A stretch of 64,000 nucleotides of DNA. It comes from Microbispora catharanthi (GTDB lineage Bacteria > Actinomycetota > Actinomycetes > Streptosporangiales > Streptosporangiaceae). The notes under the pieces are model-generated. The model was not told the origin of the DNA. It searched no databases and saw only the letters and a list, made by a program, of their open reading frames with translations. Position numbers and translations under genes: made by a program. Positions 44,649-53,196 of the stretch are shown in pieces. The stretch is from the NCBI RefSeq assembly GCF_006334915.2, contig NZ_VDMA02000001.1, forward strand, positions 558,001 through 622,000, given 5' to 3'. Every line of letters starts with the position of its first letter. The first letter of the stretch is position 1.

Positions 44649-47339
44649 TCAGGCGGGATCGCTCAGGTCGAGGGCGGCGAGCTCGGCGCGGGAGGCGACA
44701 CCGAGCTTGGGGTAGGCCTTGTACAGGTGGTAGCCGACGGTGCGTGGGCTGAGGATCAGCTGGGCGGCGATGTCCTTGTTCGACAGGCCTTGGGCCGCCA
44801 GGCGTACGATCTGCAGTTCCTGCGGCGTGAGGTCGGCCAGGATCCCCCTGGCGCGGAGCTTCGGGGCCCTCGTGCCGGTCGCCTCCAGCTCCGCCGTGGC
44901 ACGGTCGGCCCAGGGGCGCGCGCCCAGCCTCTCGAACGTCTCCAGCGCCTCACGCAGGTGGCCGCCCGCCGCCGCCTTCCGACGGGACCGGCGCAGCCAC
45001 TCGCCGTACAGCAAAGACGTGCGGGCGTGCTCGAACGGCTGGCCGCGGTGGCTCAGCGCGGCCAGGTAACGGTCCTCGACCTCGTCCTCCGCGCCCAGGA
45101 GTGCGCGGCACCGGTCCGCCAGCGCCTGGGGCAGGGGCTGCTCGGAGAGCAGCGCCCAGCGCTCGTAGCGGGCGAAGGCGGGCCGGGCGCGCGCGGGCTT
45201 GCCGTGACGCACGGCGGCCTCGACCAGGTCGGGCACGCAACGCATGGCGGAGATGTGGTACCAGCCCGGTCCCTGGGCGAGGGCCTCCAGCCGGGTCAGG
45301 GCGGCCTCGACCCGCCCGCACCCGAGGTCGAGCACGCCACGCGCCCAGTCGACCCACAGCGCCCCCTGCATCGGGACGACCGCTCCGCCTACCGCCTCGT
45401 CGCAGAGCCGGCGGCACCCCTCCTCGTCACCGGCGAGGGCGGCCAGATAGGCCAGGACACTCTTCAGCTGGATGACCCACTGGTGCTGGCCGGTGTCCTC
45501 GGCGATGCGCAGCGCCGAGGACACCGTGGTCAGCGCGTCGTGGTGGCGCCCCTCGTGGAAGAGCTCCGCCTCCGCCAGGAAGAACAGCACCGTCGGCAGG
45601 ATGCCGATGCGTCCCCGCGCCCGGCACTCCTCCGCCAGGCGCGTGGTGATCTCCAGGGTGTGGACGTCCGCCCCGATGACAAGCGGGGCCCCCGCCAGCA
45701 GCACCTGCTCGCGAGGATGATTGCTCGTCAGCAGGGCCCGCGCGTCGGCGACGGCATCGCCGAGCGGGGGCAGGCCCGCGGCGGTCCCGTCGACCAGCCG
45801 GGCGAACGCCCCGGCCTGCACCCGGGCGACGGCGCCCATCGGATCACCGGTCGGGATCGGGATGCGGCTCAGCCGCGCCACGTCCTTGAGTTCGGGTTCG
45901 CCGACGTACCACCCGGTGTGGAATGCCTGCGTCAGCATGCGCACGGCCTGAGCCGGGGCGATCTCGCGGACGAGGTCGGCGGCCGACAGCACCAGCCGGT
46001 GGGCCTCGCCGTACCGCCCGCGCCAGAAGTCGGCGGTGGACCGGACGTGGAGGAGCCTCGCCTTCAGCAGCGGGTCGGTGAGGTGCTCGGCCGCCTCCCC
46101 GGCCAGCGCCCCCGCCCGGTCGAGCTCGCCGGCCTCGGTGGCGGCCTCGGCGGCCAAGGCGAGCCGTCTTCCCCGGGCGCCGGCGTCGTCGGTGAGCGCC
46201 GCGGCGCGTTCGTACGCGGCCGCCGCGGCCGCGTAGCCGCGGCGGTCGGCGGCACGCAGAGCGGTGCGCTCCAGCTCCGCCGCGGTCTCCTCATCCGGCC
46301 CGACGGCCGCCGCAGCCCGGTGCCATGCCCGGCGGTCGGCGTTGTGGTCACCGGACAGGACGTCGGCGAGCGCGGCGTGGACGGCGAGGCGGAGGCCCAC
46401 CGGCGCGCGCTGGTAGACCGCCTCCCGGATCAGCGGATGGCGGAAGGTGACCGCCCGCTCGTCGACCGCCACGAGCCCGGCCTTCTCGGCCGGCAGCAGG
46501 GCGTCGGCGCCGAAGCCGAACCGCTCTCCCGCCGCCAGCACCTCGCCGAGCCGGTCGGTCATGGCCGCGACCAGCAGCAGGGTCTGGGTCGCCTCGGGCA
46601 GGTGGTCGACCTGTCCGGCGAACGCCGCCCGCAGCCTGCTGGTCAGTGGAAGGCCGCCGGGCCGCGACGGCGAGGCGTCGCCGCTCAGCGCGGCGGGCAG
46701 CTCGATCAGCGCCAGCGGGTTGCCCTGCGCCTCGGCGAGCACGCGGTAACGCAGGGCCGGGGTCAGCACCGCGTCCTCCAGTACGGCCGCCGCGGCGGCC
46801 GCGCTCAGCCCCCGCAACCTGATCTCCGGCAGGCCGGGCATGTGGTCGCCGCGGGTGGCCATGATCAGCGCGACGCTCTCGGCGCCGAGCCGCCGCGCGG
46901 CGAAGGTCAGCGCGTCCAGCGAGGAGCGGTCCAGCCAGTGCGCGTCGTCCACCAGGCAGAGGACCGGCCCGTCCTCGGCGGCCTCGGCCAGGAGGGAGAG
47001 CACGCCGAGGCCGACGAGCAGGCGGTCGGCGCCCCGCGCGTCGGCCAGGCCGAAGGCTCCCTCGAGGGCCTGCCGCTGCGGTTCGGGCAGCGCCGCGATC
47101 CGGTCGAGGACGGGACGGATCAGCAGGTGGAGCCCGGCGAACGCCAGATCGCTCTCGGACCGCACGCCGACGCTCCGCATGATCTGGAGGTCGCCGCCGT
47201 GCGCCGCCGCGTACTCCAGCAGCGCCGTCTTGCCGATGCCCGGTTCACCGCGCACGACCAGTGCGCCGCTGCTTCCCGCGCGAACCTCGGCGAGAAGCCG
47301 ATCGATGGCCGATATCTCCGGTTCCCGTCCGTGCAGCAT
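44649..47339 (-). CDS. LuxR-family ATP-binding regulator (LAL type)
   Basis: 896 residues. Starts MLHGREPEISAIDRLL with Walker A VVRGEPGIGKTALLEY at about residue 32 and Walker B LCLVDDAHWLDRSSLDAL; a long TPR-like helical middle; C-terminal LuxR HTH with LTPQELQIVRLAAQGLSNKD and SPRTVGYHLYKAYPKLGV. ATG 47339 is preferred because homology starts here, though the frame is open upstream to 47459. LALs are pathway activators of secondary metabolism or sugar use. It diverges from a SnoaL-like gene and MFS exporter, its likely targets. Confidence 0.92.
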   Translation of the reverse strand: MLHGREPEISAIDRLLAEVRAGSSGALVVRGEPGIGKTALLEYAAAHGGDLQIMRSVGVRSESDLAFAGLHLLIRPVLDRIAALPEPQRQALEGAFGLADARGADRLLVGLGVLSLLAEAAEDGPVLCLVDDAHWLDRSSLDALTFAARRLGAESVALIMATRGDHMPGLPEIRLRGLSAAAAAAVLEDAVLTPALRYRVLAEAQGNPLALIELPAALSGDASPSRPGGLPLTSRLRAAFAGQVDHLPEATQTLLLVAAMTDRLGEVLAAGERFGFGADALLPAEKAGLVAVDERAVTFRHPLIREAVYQRAPVGLRLAVHAALADVLSGDHNADRRAWHRAAAAVGPDEETAAELERTALRAADRRGYAAAAAAYERAAALTDDAGARGRRLALAAEAATEAGELDRAGALAGEAAEHLTDPLLKARLLHVRSTADFWRGRYGEAHRLVLSAADLVREIAPAQAVRMLTQAFHTGWYVGEPELKDVARLSRIPIPTGDPMGAVARVQAGAFARLVDGTAAGLPPLGDAVADARALLTSNHPREQVLLAGAPLVIGADVHTLEITTRLAEECRARGRIGILPTVLFFLAEAELFHEGRHHDALTTVSSALRIAEDTGQHQWVIQLKSVLAYLAALAGDEEGCRRLCDEAVGGAVVPMQGALWVDWARGVLDLGCGRVEAALTRLEALAQGPGWYHISAMRCVPDLVEAAVRHGKPARARPAFARYERWALLSEQPLPQALADRCRALLGAEDEVEDRYLAALSHRGQPFEHARTSLLYGEWLRRSRRKAAAGGHLREALETFERLGARPWADRATAELEATGTRAPKLRARGILADLTPQELQIVRLAAQGLSNKDIAAQLILSPRTVGYHLYKAYPKLGVASRAELAALDLSDPA

Positions 47340-47470
47340 GGAGGACAAGTTACCTATACGAATCCGGTCACAGCGATCACGGTTGCCTAAGCACGACGGA
47401 TTCCTCGTCCGGTGATTCTCCGTACCTTCGTGACCTGCATCGACACGAAGCACGAACAACGGAGGAACTC

Positions 47471-47839
47471 ATGTCCGACGTCAACGACCTCGTCGCCCGC
47501 TACATCGCCACATGGAACGAGACCGACCCGGCCGCCCGCCGCGCGGCGATCGACGAGATCTGGGCCGAAGACGGCGCCTACACCGACCCGATCGCGGTCG
47601 CCGAGGGCCGCGCGGAGATCGACGCCACCATCGCCGCCGTGCAGGGCCAGTTCCCGGGCCTCACCTTCACCCTGGTCGGCCCGGTGGACGCCCACCACGA
47701 CATCGCCCGCTTCGGGTGGGAACTCGGGCCGGCCGGCCACGAGGCCCTCGTCGTGGGCTTCGACGTCGCGGTCCTCACCGCCGACGGACGCATCGGAAAG
47801 GTGTACGGGTTCCTCGACAAGGTGCCGGCCGGGATCTGA
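47471..47839 (+). CDS. SnoaL/NTF2-like small protein
   Basis: 122 residues with ACGGAGG upstream. The sequence (LVARYIATWNETDPAARRAA, WAEDGAYTDPI) is the NTF2-like cone fold of nuclear-transport-factor-2/SnoaL proteins, which act as cyclases, hydrolases or ligand-binding proteins. It is divergent from the LAL regulator with a 131-bp interval and followed by a perfect hairpin. Confidence 0.85.
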   Translation: MSDVNDLVARYIATWNETDPAARRAAIDEIWAEDGAYTDPIAVAEGRAEIDATIAAVQGQFPGLTFTLVGPVDAHHDIARFGWELGPAGHEALVVGFDVAVLTADGRIGKVYGFLDKVPAGI

Positions 47840-47848
47840 CCCCGGAGC

Positions 47849-47875
47849 GCGGCCCGCGCCACCCGCGCGGGCCGC
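47849..47875 (+). terminator. terminator-like hairpin after the SnoaL-like gene
   Basis: Perfect 11-bp stem (47849-47859 with 47865-47875) and 5-nt loop, 9 bp after the stop codon; no T run. Confidence 0.6.
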
Positions 47876-47992
47876 ACGCCTCGGGCAGTCCCCGCCTGCA
47901 TCCGCACGGGCTTCATGACCTCAGGCGTAATCGCCGTGATGCCGTACCCACCGCGAAGCTGAGCGTGGAACGGCGCGAGCAGGAGGAGAACA

Positions 47993-49414
47993 TTGACGAC
48001 CATCACGTCACCGCGGTCCACGCGGGTTGCGGCGACCGGCGGCAGCGCCGGGTGGGGAAGCCTGCTGGTGCTCCTCACCGGTGTCTTCATCACCACCCTC
48101 GACTTCTTCATCGTCAACGTCGCGATCCCCGCGACACAGCGCGAGCTGAACGCCGGCCCGTCGGCGATCCAGTTCATCGTCGCCGGATTCGGCGTCGCCC
48201 TGGCCTCCGGGCTCGTCCTCGGCGGACGGTTGGGTGACCTGTACGGGCGCCGGCGGCTCTTCTCGATCGGCCTGGCCGTCTTCACCCTGGCCTCGGCGGC
48301 CTGCGGCGAGGCCCCGACCGCCGGGTTCCTCATCGGCGCCCGGATCGCCCAGGGCGCCGGGGCGGCTCTGCTGATGCCGCAGGTCCTCGCCCTCATCAAC
48401 ACCCTCTACACCGGAGAGCACCGCACCAAGGCGTTCAACGCCTACGGCATGGCCCTCGGCTTCGGCGGCGTGTTCGGGCAGCTCATCGGCGGCGCGCTCA
48501 TCAGGGCCGACATCGCCGGCCTCGGCTGGCGCACTATCTTCCTGATCAACGTCCCGGTGGGCGCGGTCACACTGCTGCTGACCCGGCGGCTGATCCCCGA
48601 ATCACGGGCCACCGGGGCCCGTCTGGACCTGACCGGGGCCGCGCTGGTCTGCCTGGGCCTGGTGGCCATCGTGTACCCGCTCGTCCAGGGCCAGCAGCAG
48701 GGCTGGCCGGCCTGGACGTGGCTCTGCCTGGCCGCCGCCGTCGCCCTCCTGGCCGCCTTCGCCCTGCACCAGCGCAGGACGGCCGCGCCCCTGATCGACC
48801 CGGCGTTGTTCCGGCACCGCTCGTTCTCCGCGGGCGTGGTCGTCAGCCTGATCTATTCGATGACGACGGGCTCGTTCTTCCTGGTCCTGGCGCTCTACCT
48901 CCAGGAAGGTCGCGGCCTTGACGCTCTCGGCTCCGGCCTGATCTTCCTTCCTCTGGGCCTCGGCTACTTCGTCTCCTCGGCCATGTCCGGCCGGGTCGCG
49001 GCCCGGCTCGGCCGCCAGGTCGTCACCCTGGGAGCCCTGGTCGTCGCCCTCGGGTACGCGGCCCTGGCCGAGACGGCCTCGGCCCTGGGCACCGGGCGTC
49101 CCGTCGCGTGGATCATCCCGGGCCTGCTCGTCGCCGGTGCGGGAATGGGCTTGATCATGGCCCCGCTGCCCGCGATCGTCCTGGCGGGAACCGATCCCCG
49201 GCACGCCGCCGCGGCCTCGGGCGTCCTGAGCACGGCCCAGCAGGCGGGCGGCGCGATCGGGGTGGCGCTGGTCGGGATTGTCTTCTACGGCGCCCTTGGC
49301 GCTCCCGCCCCCGCCCACTACCCGCACGCCTTCGCTCTCGGCCTGGCGCTCCTGGTCGGTCTGGCCGCCGCCGTCGCCGCGCTGGTCCAGGCGCTGCCCC
49401 GCCCCGCCCGCTGA
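47993..49414 (+). CDS. MFS exporter, DHA2 (14-helix) type
   Basis: 473 residues starting at TTG 47993 with AGGAGG 6 nt upstream. ITTLDFFIVNVAIPATQREL in helix 1, GGRLGDLYGRRRLF (motif A) and GARIAQGAGAALLMPQVLAL (motif C region) are typical of EmrB/QacA-type proton-driven multidrug exporters. It is separated from the SnoaL-like gene by a hairpin but may still be under the LAL regulator. Confidence 0.9.
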   Translation: MTTITSPRSTRVAATGGSAGWGSLLVLLTGVFITTLDFFIVNVAIPATQRELNAGPSAIQFIVAGFGVALASGLVLGGRLGDLYGRRRLFSIGLAVFTLASAACGEAPTAGFLIGARIAQGAGAALLMPQVLALINTLYTGEHRTKAFNAYGMALGFGGVFGQLIGGALIRADIAGLGWRTIFLINVPVGAVTLLLTRRLIPESRATGARLDLTGAALVCLGLVAIVYPLVQGQQQGWPAWTWLCLAAAVALLAAFALHQRRTAAPLIDPALFRHRSFSAGVVVSLIYSMTTGSFFLVLALYLQEGRGLDALGSGLIFLPLGLGYFVSSAMSGRVAARLGRQVVTLGALVVALGYAALAETASALGTGRPVAWIIPGLLVAGAGMGLIMAPLPAIVLAGTDPRHAAAASGVLSTAQQAGGAIGVALVGIVFYGALGAPAPAHYPHAFALGLALLVGLAAAVAALVQALPRPAR

Positions 49415-49452
49415 CCCGGGGCCGAGCCCGCGAAGTCCGAGAAGGTCGACGA

Positions 49453-49487
49453 GCCGTGATCCGCCCAGGGAAGGGGCGGATCACGGC
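49453..49487. terminator. long perfect hairpin after the MFS gene
   Basis: 14-bp perfect inverted repeat (49453-49466, 49474-49487) with a 7-nt loop, 38 bp beyond the stop codon; probably a factor-assisted or bidirectional terminator. Confidence 0.6.
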
Positions 49488-49514
49488 ATGCAGGTAGACG
49501 ACGCCGCGTCGCCG

Positions 49515-49772
49515 TTATTCCTCGACCTTGGCGAAGGAGCCCGAGTAGTCGTAGCGGGCCGGGCACACCGACTTGCCGAGGCACGCCTCGTCGGCCCCGA
49601 TGCCGGGGGTTCCACGACACGCGGGTCTACCGCGTCCTGTTCGCGGGCGAACCCCGCCTCGCCCGCCTTTCAGCTGCCAGTCGATGGCCCGATACAGCTT
49701 GCCGCACATGCTGTCGATGCCCTGCTTGATGCTGCGCTCCAGTTCGTCGAGTTCACCAAGGCATTCGCGCAA
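49515..49772 (-). CDS. possible small protein, unknown
   Basis: 85-codon frame with an ATG at 49772. The start (MRECLGELDELERSIKQGID) and end (CPARYDYSGSFAKVEE) look protein-like while the middle is low-complexity, as if frameshifted. No good ribosome-binding site; family not recognised. Apart from the hairpin, the rest of 49415-49938 shows nothing else. Confidence 0.25.
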   Translation of the reverse strand: MRECLGELDELERSIKQGIDSMCGKLYRAIDWQLKGGRGGVRPRTGRGRPACRGTPGIGADEACLGKSVCPARYDYSGSFAKVEE

Positions 49773-49938
49773 GTGGTGGAGCCTTTCAGGAGAATTCCCG
49801 CGAATAGCTAAATATCGTCACATATGCCACTCCATCATCCGGCCCTCATCAGAGCGAAAGTGGTCTGGTAGGCGGGGACCATCGCGGAGCGGTCACGACG
49901 TACCCCCGGCCCCGCCTCTGCGGCTTATGGGACTCGGC

Positions 49939-50325
49939 TCACCATTCCCGGCCGGCGATCAACTCCTCCGCGTCCGCCTCCGCGAACCCGTATGCCGACG
50001 CCACGAACCAGAAGTCTTCGGCGATCGCCTCTCGTGCGAAAGTCTCGATCTCACTGCCGGCCGCCTCGAACTCCGCCTCCAGCGCGTTGAACTCCTCCGT
50101 CGCGGCCTCCGTGAGCACGTACAGCGCCGCCAGGTGCGGCGGCCGCTCGGCCTCGATCCGCTCGCAGAGCCGCAACAGGATGGCTTTCCCTTTGTCGACG
50201 ACGTGATCGGGAAAGTACTCGTCCTCGTACATGCCCTTGAGAAAGGCATGCTCGGCCACCTGCCGGTTCGTCGGCGCCACCGCGATCTCCCATTCCGTGG
50301 ACAGCTCGGTGATCCGATGCTGCAC
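49939..50325 (-). CDS. DUF5713-family protein
   Basis: 128 residues. MYEDEYFPDHVVDKGKAILL, GSEIETFAREAIAEDFW and the C-terminal AYGFAEADAEELIAGREW match the short DUF5713 family, which has no established function. Acidic and mostly helical; cytoplasmic. It is divergent from the S37-type peptidase gene. Confidence 0.75.
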   Translation of the reverse strand: MQHRITELSTEWEIAVAPTNRQVAEHAFLKGMYEDEYFPDHVVDKGKAILLRLCERIEAERPPHLAALYVLTEAATEEFNALEAEFEAAGSEIETFAREAIAEDFWFVASAYGFAEADAEELIAGREW

Positions 50326-50470
50326 TACGCCACCGACAACCTCTGCCCGGTCTGGGGCGACACGGGCGGCCGTGAGCCGGATCCCTTTTGCGGTTGTGTC
50401 GACATATACCGATACGACAGAGTCTTTCCGATCACTGTTGTGGATCTACGTCGACATGGGAGGAAACGGC

Positions 50471-51880
50471 ATGGCGGGTCGCCGGTACGCGCGGCTGAAG
50501 AGTCCGGTCCGGCGGACGCGGGGGCCCCTGGCGTTGTTCTCGGCGGCGCTGACGTCGTCCCTCCTGGTCGCGGTCCCCGCGGCGGCCGCCCCGGCGACCG
50601 GCGCCGGGACGGTCCTGGCGAAATCCGCGGCCTCCACGGCCGGGATCGCGAAGGACGACCTCCTGGCGCGGCTCAGGGCCGTCCCCGGTCTCCGGGTGGT
50701 GTCGGTGAAGAAGGGGCGGGCGAAGGGCTACAAGGACTACACCCTCACCTTCACCCAGCCAGTGGACCACCGGAACCCGCGCGGCGGCACGTTCCAGCAG
50801 CGGCTCACTCTCTCGCACCGGTCGGTGGACCGGCCCGTGGTCCTCTACACCAGCGGATACTTGATGCCGGAGAAGGTGTGGCTCCAGGAGCCCACCTATG
50901 TGCTCGACGCCAACCAGCTCTCCGTCGAGCACCGTTTCTTCGGCACCTCGCTTCCTAAGCGGAAGGATTGGGCGAAGCTCGACATCTGGCAGGAGGCGAG
51001 CGACGAGCACGCGATCGTCGAGGCGCTCAAGCAGGTCTATGGCGGCGCCTGGATCGGCACCGGAGCCAGCAAGGGCGGCATGACCGCCGTCTACCACCAC
51101 CGGTTCTATCCGGGCGACCTCGACGGGGTCGTGGCCTATGTCGCGCCCAACGACGCGGTCCACGCCGACGACCGCGTCTACGAGCGGTTCTTCACGACCG
51201 TGGGCACGCCCTCGTGCCGGGCCGCCCTGCGTACGGTGCAGCGGGAGGCGCTCAAGCGCCGCAAGAGCCTGGTGCCCCGGCTTACGGCCATGGCCAGGCG
51301 CGAGGGCCTCACCTTCCGCCGCACCATCGGCACGGCCGACCGCTCCTTCGAGATGAGCGTGCTCGACTCCGCCTGGACGTTCTGGCAGTACTTCCGGCAG
51401 CAGGACTGCAAGGGCATCCCCGGTGAGAAGGCTTCCGACGCCGCCATCTTCCGATGGGTGGACAAGATCCAGACCTGGAAGCAGTACACCGATCAGGGCA
51501 TCGAGCCGTACCTGCCCTACTACTACCAGGCGGCCACCCAGCTCGGCTGGGCGTCCCTGAGCTTCGCCCACCTCAAGGGCCTGACCCGGTATCCGGGGCT
51601 CTACCAGCCGAACTCGGTGCTGCCCGCGTCCCTCCGCTCCCGCTTCGACGGCAGGGCCATGCGGGACGTGGACGCGTGGGTGACCCGGCAGGCGAGCCGG
51701 ATGATGTTCGTCTACGGCGGGCGGGATCCCTGGAGTGCCGAGCGGTTCACGCCGAAGGGGACGGACTGCCATGTGTTCGTCGCCCCGCGCGCCAACCACG
51801 GCGCGAGCATCAGTCACCTGTCCTCTCGCGACTTCGCCGAGGCCACGGACACCCTCAGGGGGTGGGCCCGGCTCACCTGA
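50471..51880 (+). CDS. secreted PS-10/S37-type serine tripeptidyl peptidase
   Basis: 469 residues from ATG 50471 (GGGAGGA 6 nt upstream; an in-frame ATG at 50456 lacks this). Signal peptide with a basic start and AAAAPA cleavage region. The catalytic elbow GTGASKGGMTAVYHHRFYP gives the serine, VYGGRDPW the acid, and APRANHGASIS the histidine. The order and the early segment YTLTFTQPVDHRNP match the Streptomyces PS-10 peptidase S37 family of extracellular tripeptidyl aminopeptidases. Monocistronic. Confidence 0.88.
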   Translation: MAGRRYARLKSPVRRTRGPLALFSAALTSSLLVAVPAAAAPATGAGTVLAKSAASTAGIAKDDLLARLRAVPGLRVVSVKKGRAKGYKDYTLTFTQPVDHRNPRGGTFQQRLTLSHRSVDRPVVLYTSGYLMPEKVWLQEPTYVLDANQLSVEHRFFGTSLPKRKDWAKLDIWQEASDEHAIVEALKQVYGGAWIGTGASKGGMTAVYHHRFYPGDLDGVVAYVAPNDAVHADDRVYERFFTTVGTPSCRAALRTVQREALKRRKSLVPRLTAMARREGLTFRRTIGTADRSFEMSVLDSAWTFWQYFRQQDCKGIPGEKASDAAIFRWVDKIQTWKQYTDQGIEPYLPYYYQAATQLGWASLSFAHLKGLTRYPGLYQPNSVLPASLRSRFDGRAMRDVDAWVTRQASRMMFVYGGRDPWSAERFTPKGTDCHVFVAPRANHGASISHLSSRDFAEATDTLRGWARLT

Positions 51881-51984
51881 GCGCCTCCGGGCACGGATGG
51901 ATCAGGGGCCTGGCCCGCTTCCATCTGCTGCCATCGCTTGCCGGCGCTTCTCGGAGCCATGTGCCCCCAATGTGCCCCGACCTG

Positions 51985-52788
51985 CTACGCGTAGTCGGCG
52001 GGGGGCTGAACAATGCCCACCCCACCAGTATGCGGCGTTGGCACATAGCCCTCTGAAGGAGTAGGAAGCGCGTCGATGCAGTCCAGCGAACAGGCGTTGA
52101 CCAAGAGAGGAAGAGTGTCGGTGCCGACCCGCAGAGAGATCCATACTTGGTAGAGGCCGGCGTCGGCGATCGACCGGTCGCAGACACTGCATGCCTGAAT
52201 CACGTCGGTCCCCCACACCGCGGGGTCGAGGCCCATGAGATCGAGATCCCGGGTTGATGCTCTGCCCGGCTGCAGCGAAGGAAACGGCGGTCGAATCTTG
52301 GCGTTACCGTACAGCGAACGAGTGCTGACCGTGCTGGCCTTCAGCTGTCGGCACCGGGCTAGCTCGTAGGGGAACCAGTGCAGGCGATGCGACGTGTAGG
52401 GGGTGAACTCCTGCACGTTGGTCATCGCGCCGATCTCCGGCGGGATCCGCAGCAGGTTGCTGCCATAGAGGACCAGATGCTTAACCTCAACGAGCTTGGC
52501 AATGGTCGGTGGCAGTGTGATGATCTGACGCCGTTCGGCCGGGCTGAGCTCAAGCAGGGGTCGGAATACCTCTCGGCCGTCAGCCGCCGCTTCTTCCACG
52601 AGCTCAAGCAGGTGTTGCCACCCAGAAGATGCAGTGTCCTGACGCTGTCCGTGGAAGCGCACCTCGTGCGGTGGACGTACCTCGTACTGATCGAAACACC
52701 GGCAGATCTCCCTGTCGGCCAAGTGCCCACCTTCGCCGACGGCGTCAGCCCATCGGTTCGCTAGAGGCGGGGCGGCGTCGTCCTCCAT
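51985..52788 (-). CDS. leucine-rich-repeat protein with C-terminal cysteine pairs
   Basis: 267 residues from ATG 52788. A degenerate LRR segment (ITLPPTIAKLVEVKHLVLYG, LLRIPPEIGAMTNVQEF) occupies about residues 90-145. The C-terminus has CSVCDRS and CSLDC, a possible zinc site. Bacterial LRR proteins usually mediate protein-protein contacts. It lies downstream of the TROVE gene and a small coiled-coil gene on the same strand, so it may belong to the same operon; no function is known. Confidence 0.6.
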   Translation of the reverse strand: MEDDAAPPLANRWADAVGEGGHLADREICRCFDQYEVRPPHEVRFHGQRQDTASSGWQHLLELVEEAAADGREVFRPLLELSPAERRQIITLPPTIAKLVEVKHLVLYGSNLLRIPPEIGAMTNVQEFTPYTSHRLHWFPYELARCRQLKASTVSTRSLYGNAKIRPPFPSLQPGRASTRDLDLMGLDPAVWGTDVIQACSVCDRSIADAGLYQVWISLRVGTDTLPLLVNACSLDCIDALPTPSEGYVPTPHTGGVGIVQPPADYA

Positions 52789-53140
52789 ACGCGCACGGTA
52801 GCGCGATCCGGCATCGGCGGCAGGCGTTCGAAGTGGGCCCGCGCCCTCTGCATGCGGTAACCACCCACCGTCGTCCACCAGTGTCCAAGGCCGTTCGTCG
52901 GCCTTGTCACGCAGTTCGTCGCTTTCGTCTCCAGGGCATCGACGCGCTCGCGGAGGCGCTGGTTCTCGCGCCGGAGCTCGCCGAGCACGCGCTCGGCGCG
53001 GATGGCGACGTCGGCCAGGGCCACGCGGTCCATGCGGACGACGCTGCCGTTCGGGCGGAGGACCTCGACGGCGTCGGCGAGGAACCGTACAGGCTCGCCG
53101 CGCTCGGCTGCGACGGGTTGCCGTAGATCGGGTTCGTCAT
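52761..53140 (-). pseudogene. small coiled-coil protein gene with apparent one-base frameshift
   Basis: ATG 53140 follows GGGGAGG and opens MTNPIYGNPSQPSAASLYG in one frame. The coding-like frame then continues in another frame as FLADAVEVLRP...RMDRVALADVAIRAERV and LGELRRENQRLRERVDALE, a short coiled coil. Codon third positions are GC-rich in the first frame before about 53080 and in the second after it, so a one-base indel (real or a sequencing error) is likely. It lies 56 bp after the TROVE stop, on the same strand. The 3' end is uncertain. Confidence 0.45.
52887..52905. terminator. AAGGCCG hairpin between coiled-coil and LRR genes
   Basis: Perfect 7-bp stem (52887-52893, 52899-52905) with a 5-nt loop; no T run. 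May end or attenuate the TROVE-side transcript. Confidence 0.35.
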
Positions 53141-53196
53141 GTCCTCCCCTCACGGCCGCCTCGCCTGACCGCATGGCAGGCGAGGCGGCCTCATTG

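Noticed and set aside
44613-47390. A 925-codon open frame on the plus strand
   Set aside because: It lies antisense to the LAL regulator gene, whose Walker and LuxR motifs are unambiguous; such long antisense frames are common in GC-rich DNA. Its protein has no recognisable domain.
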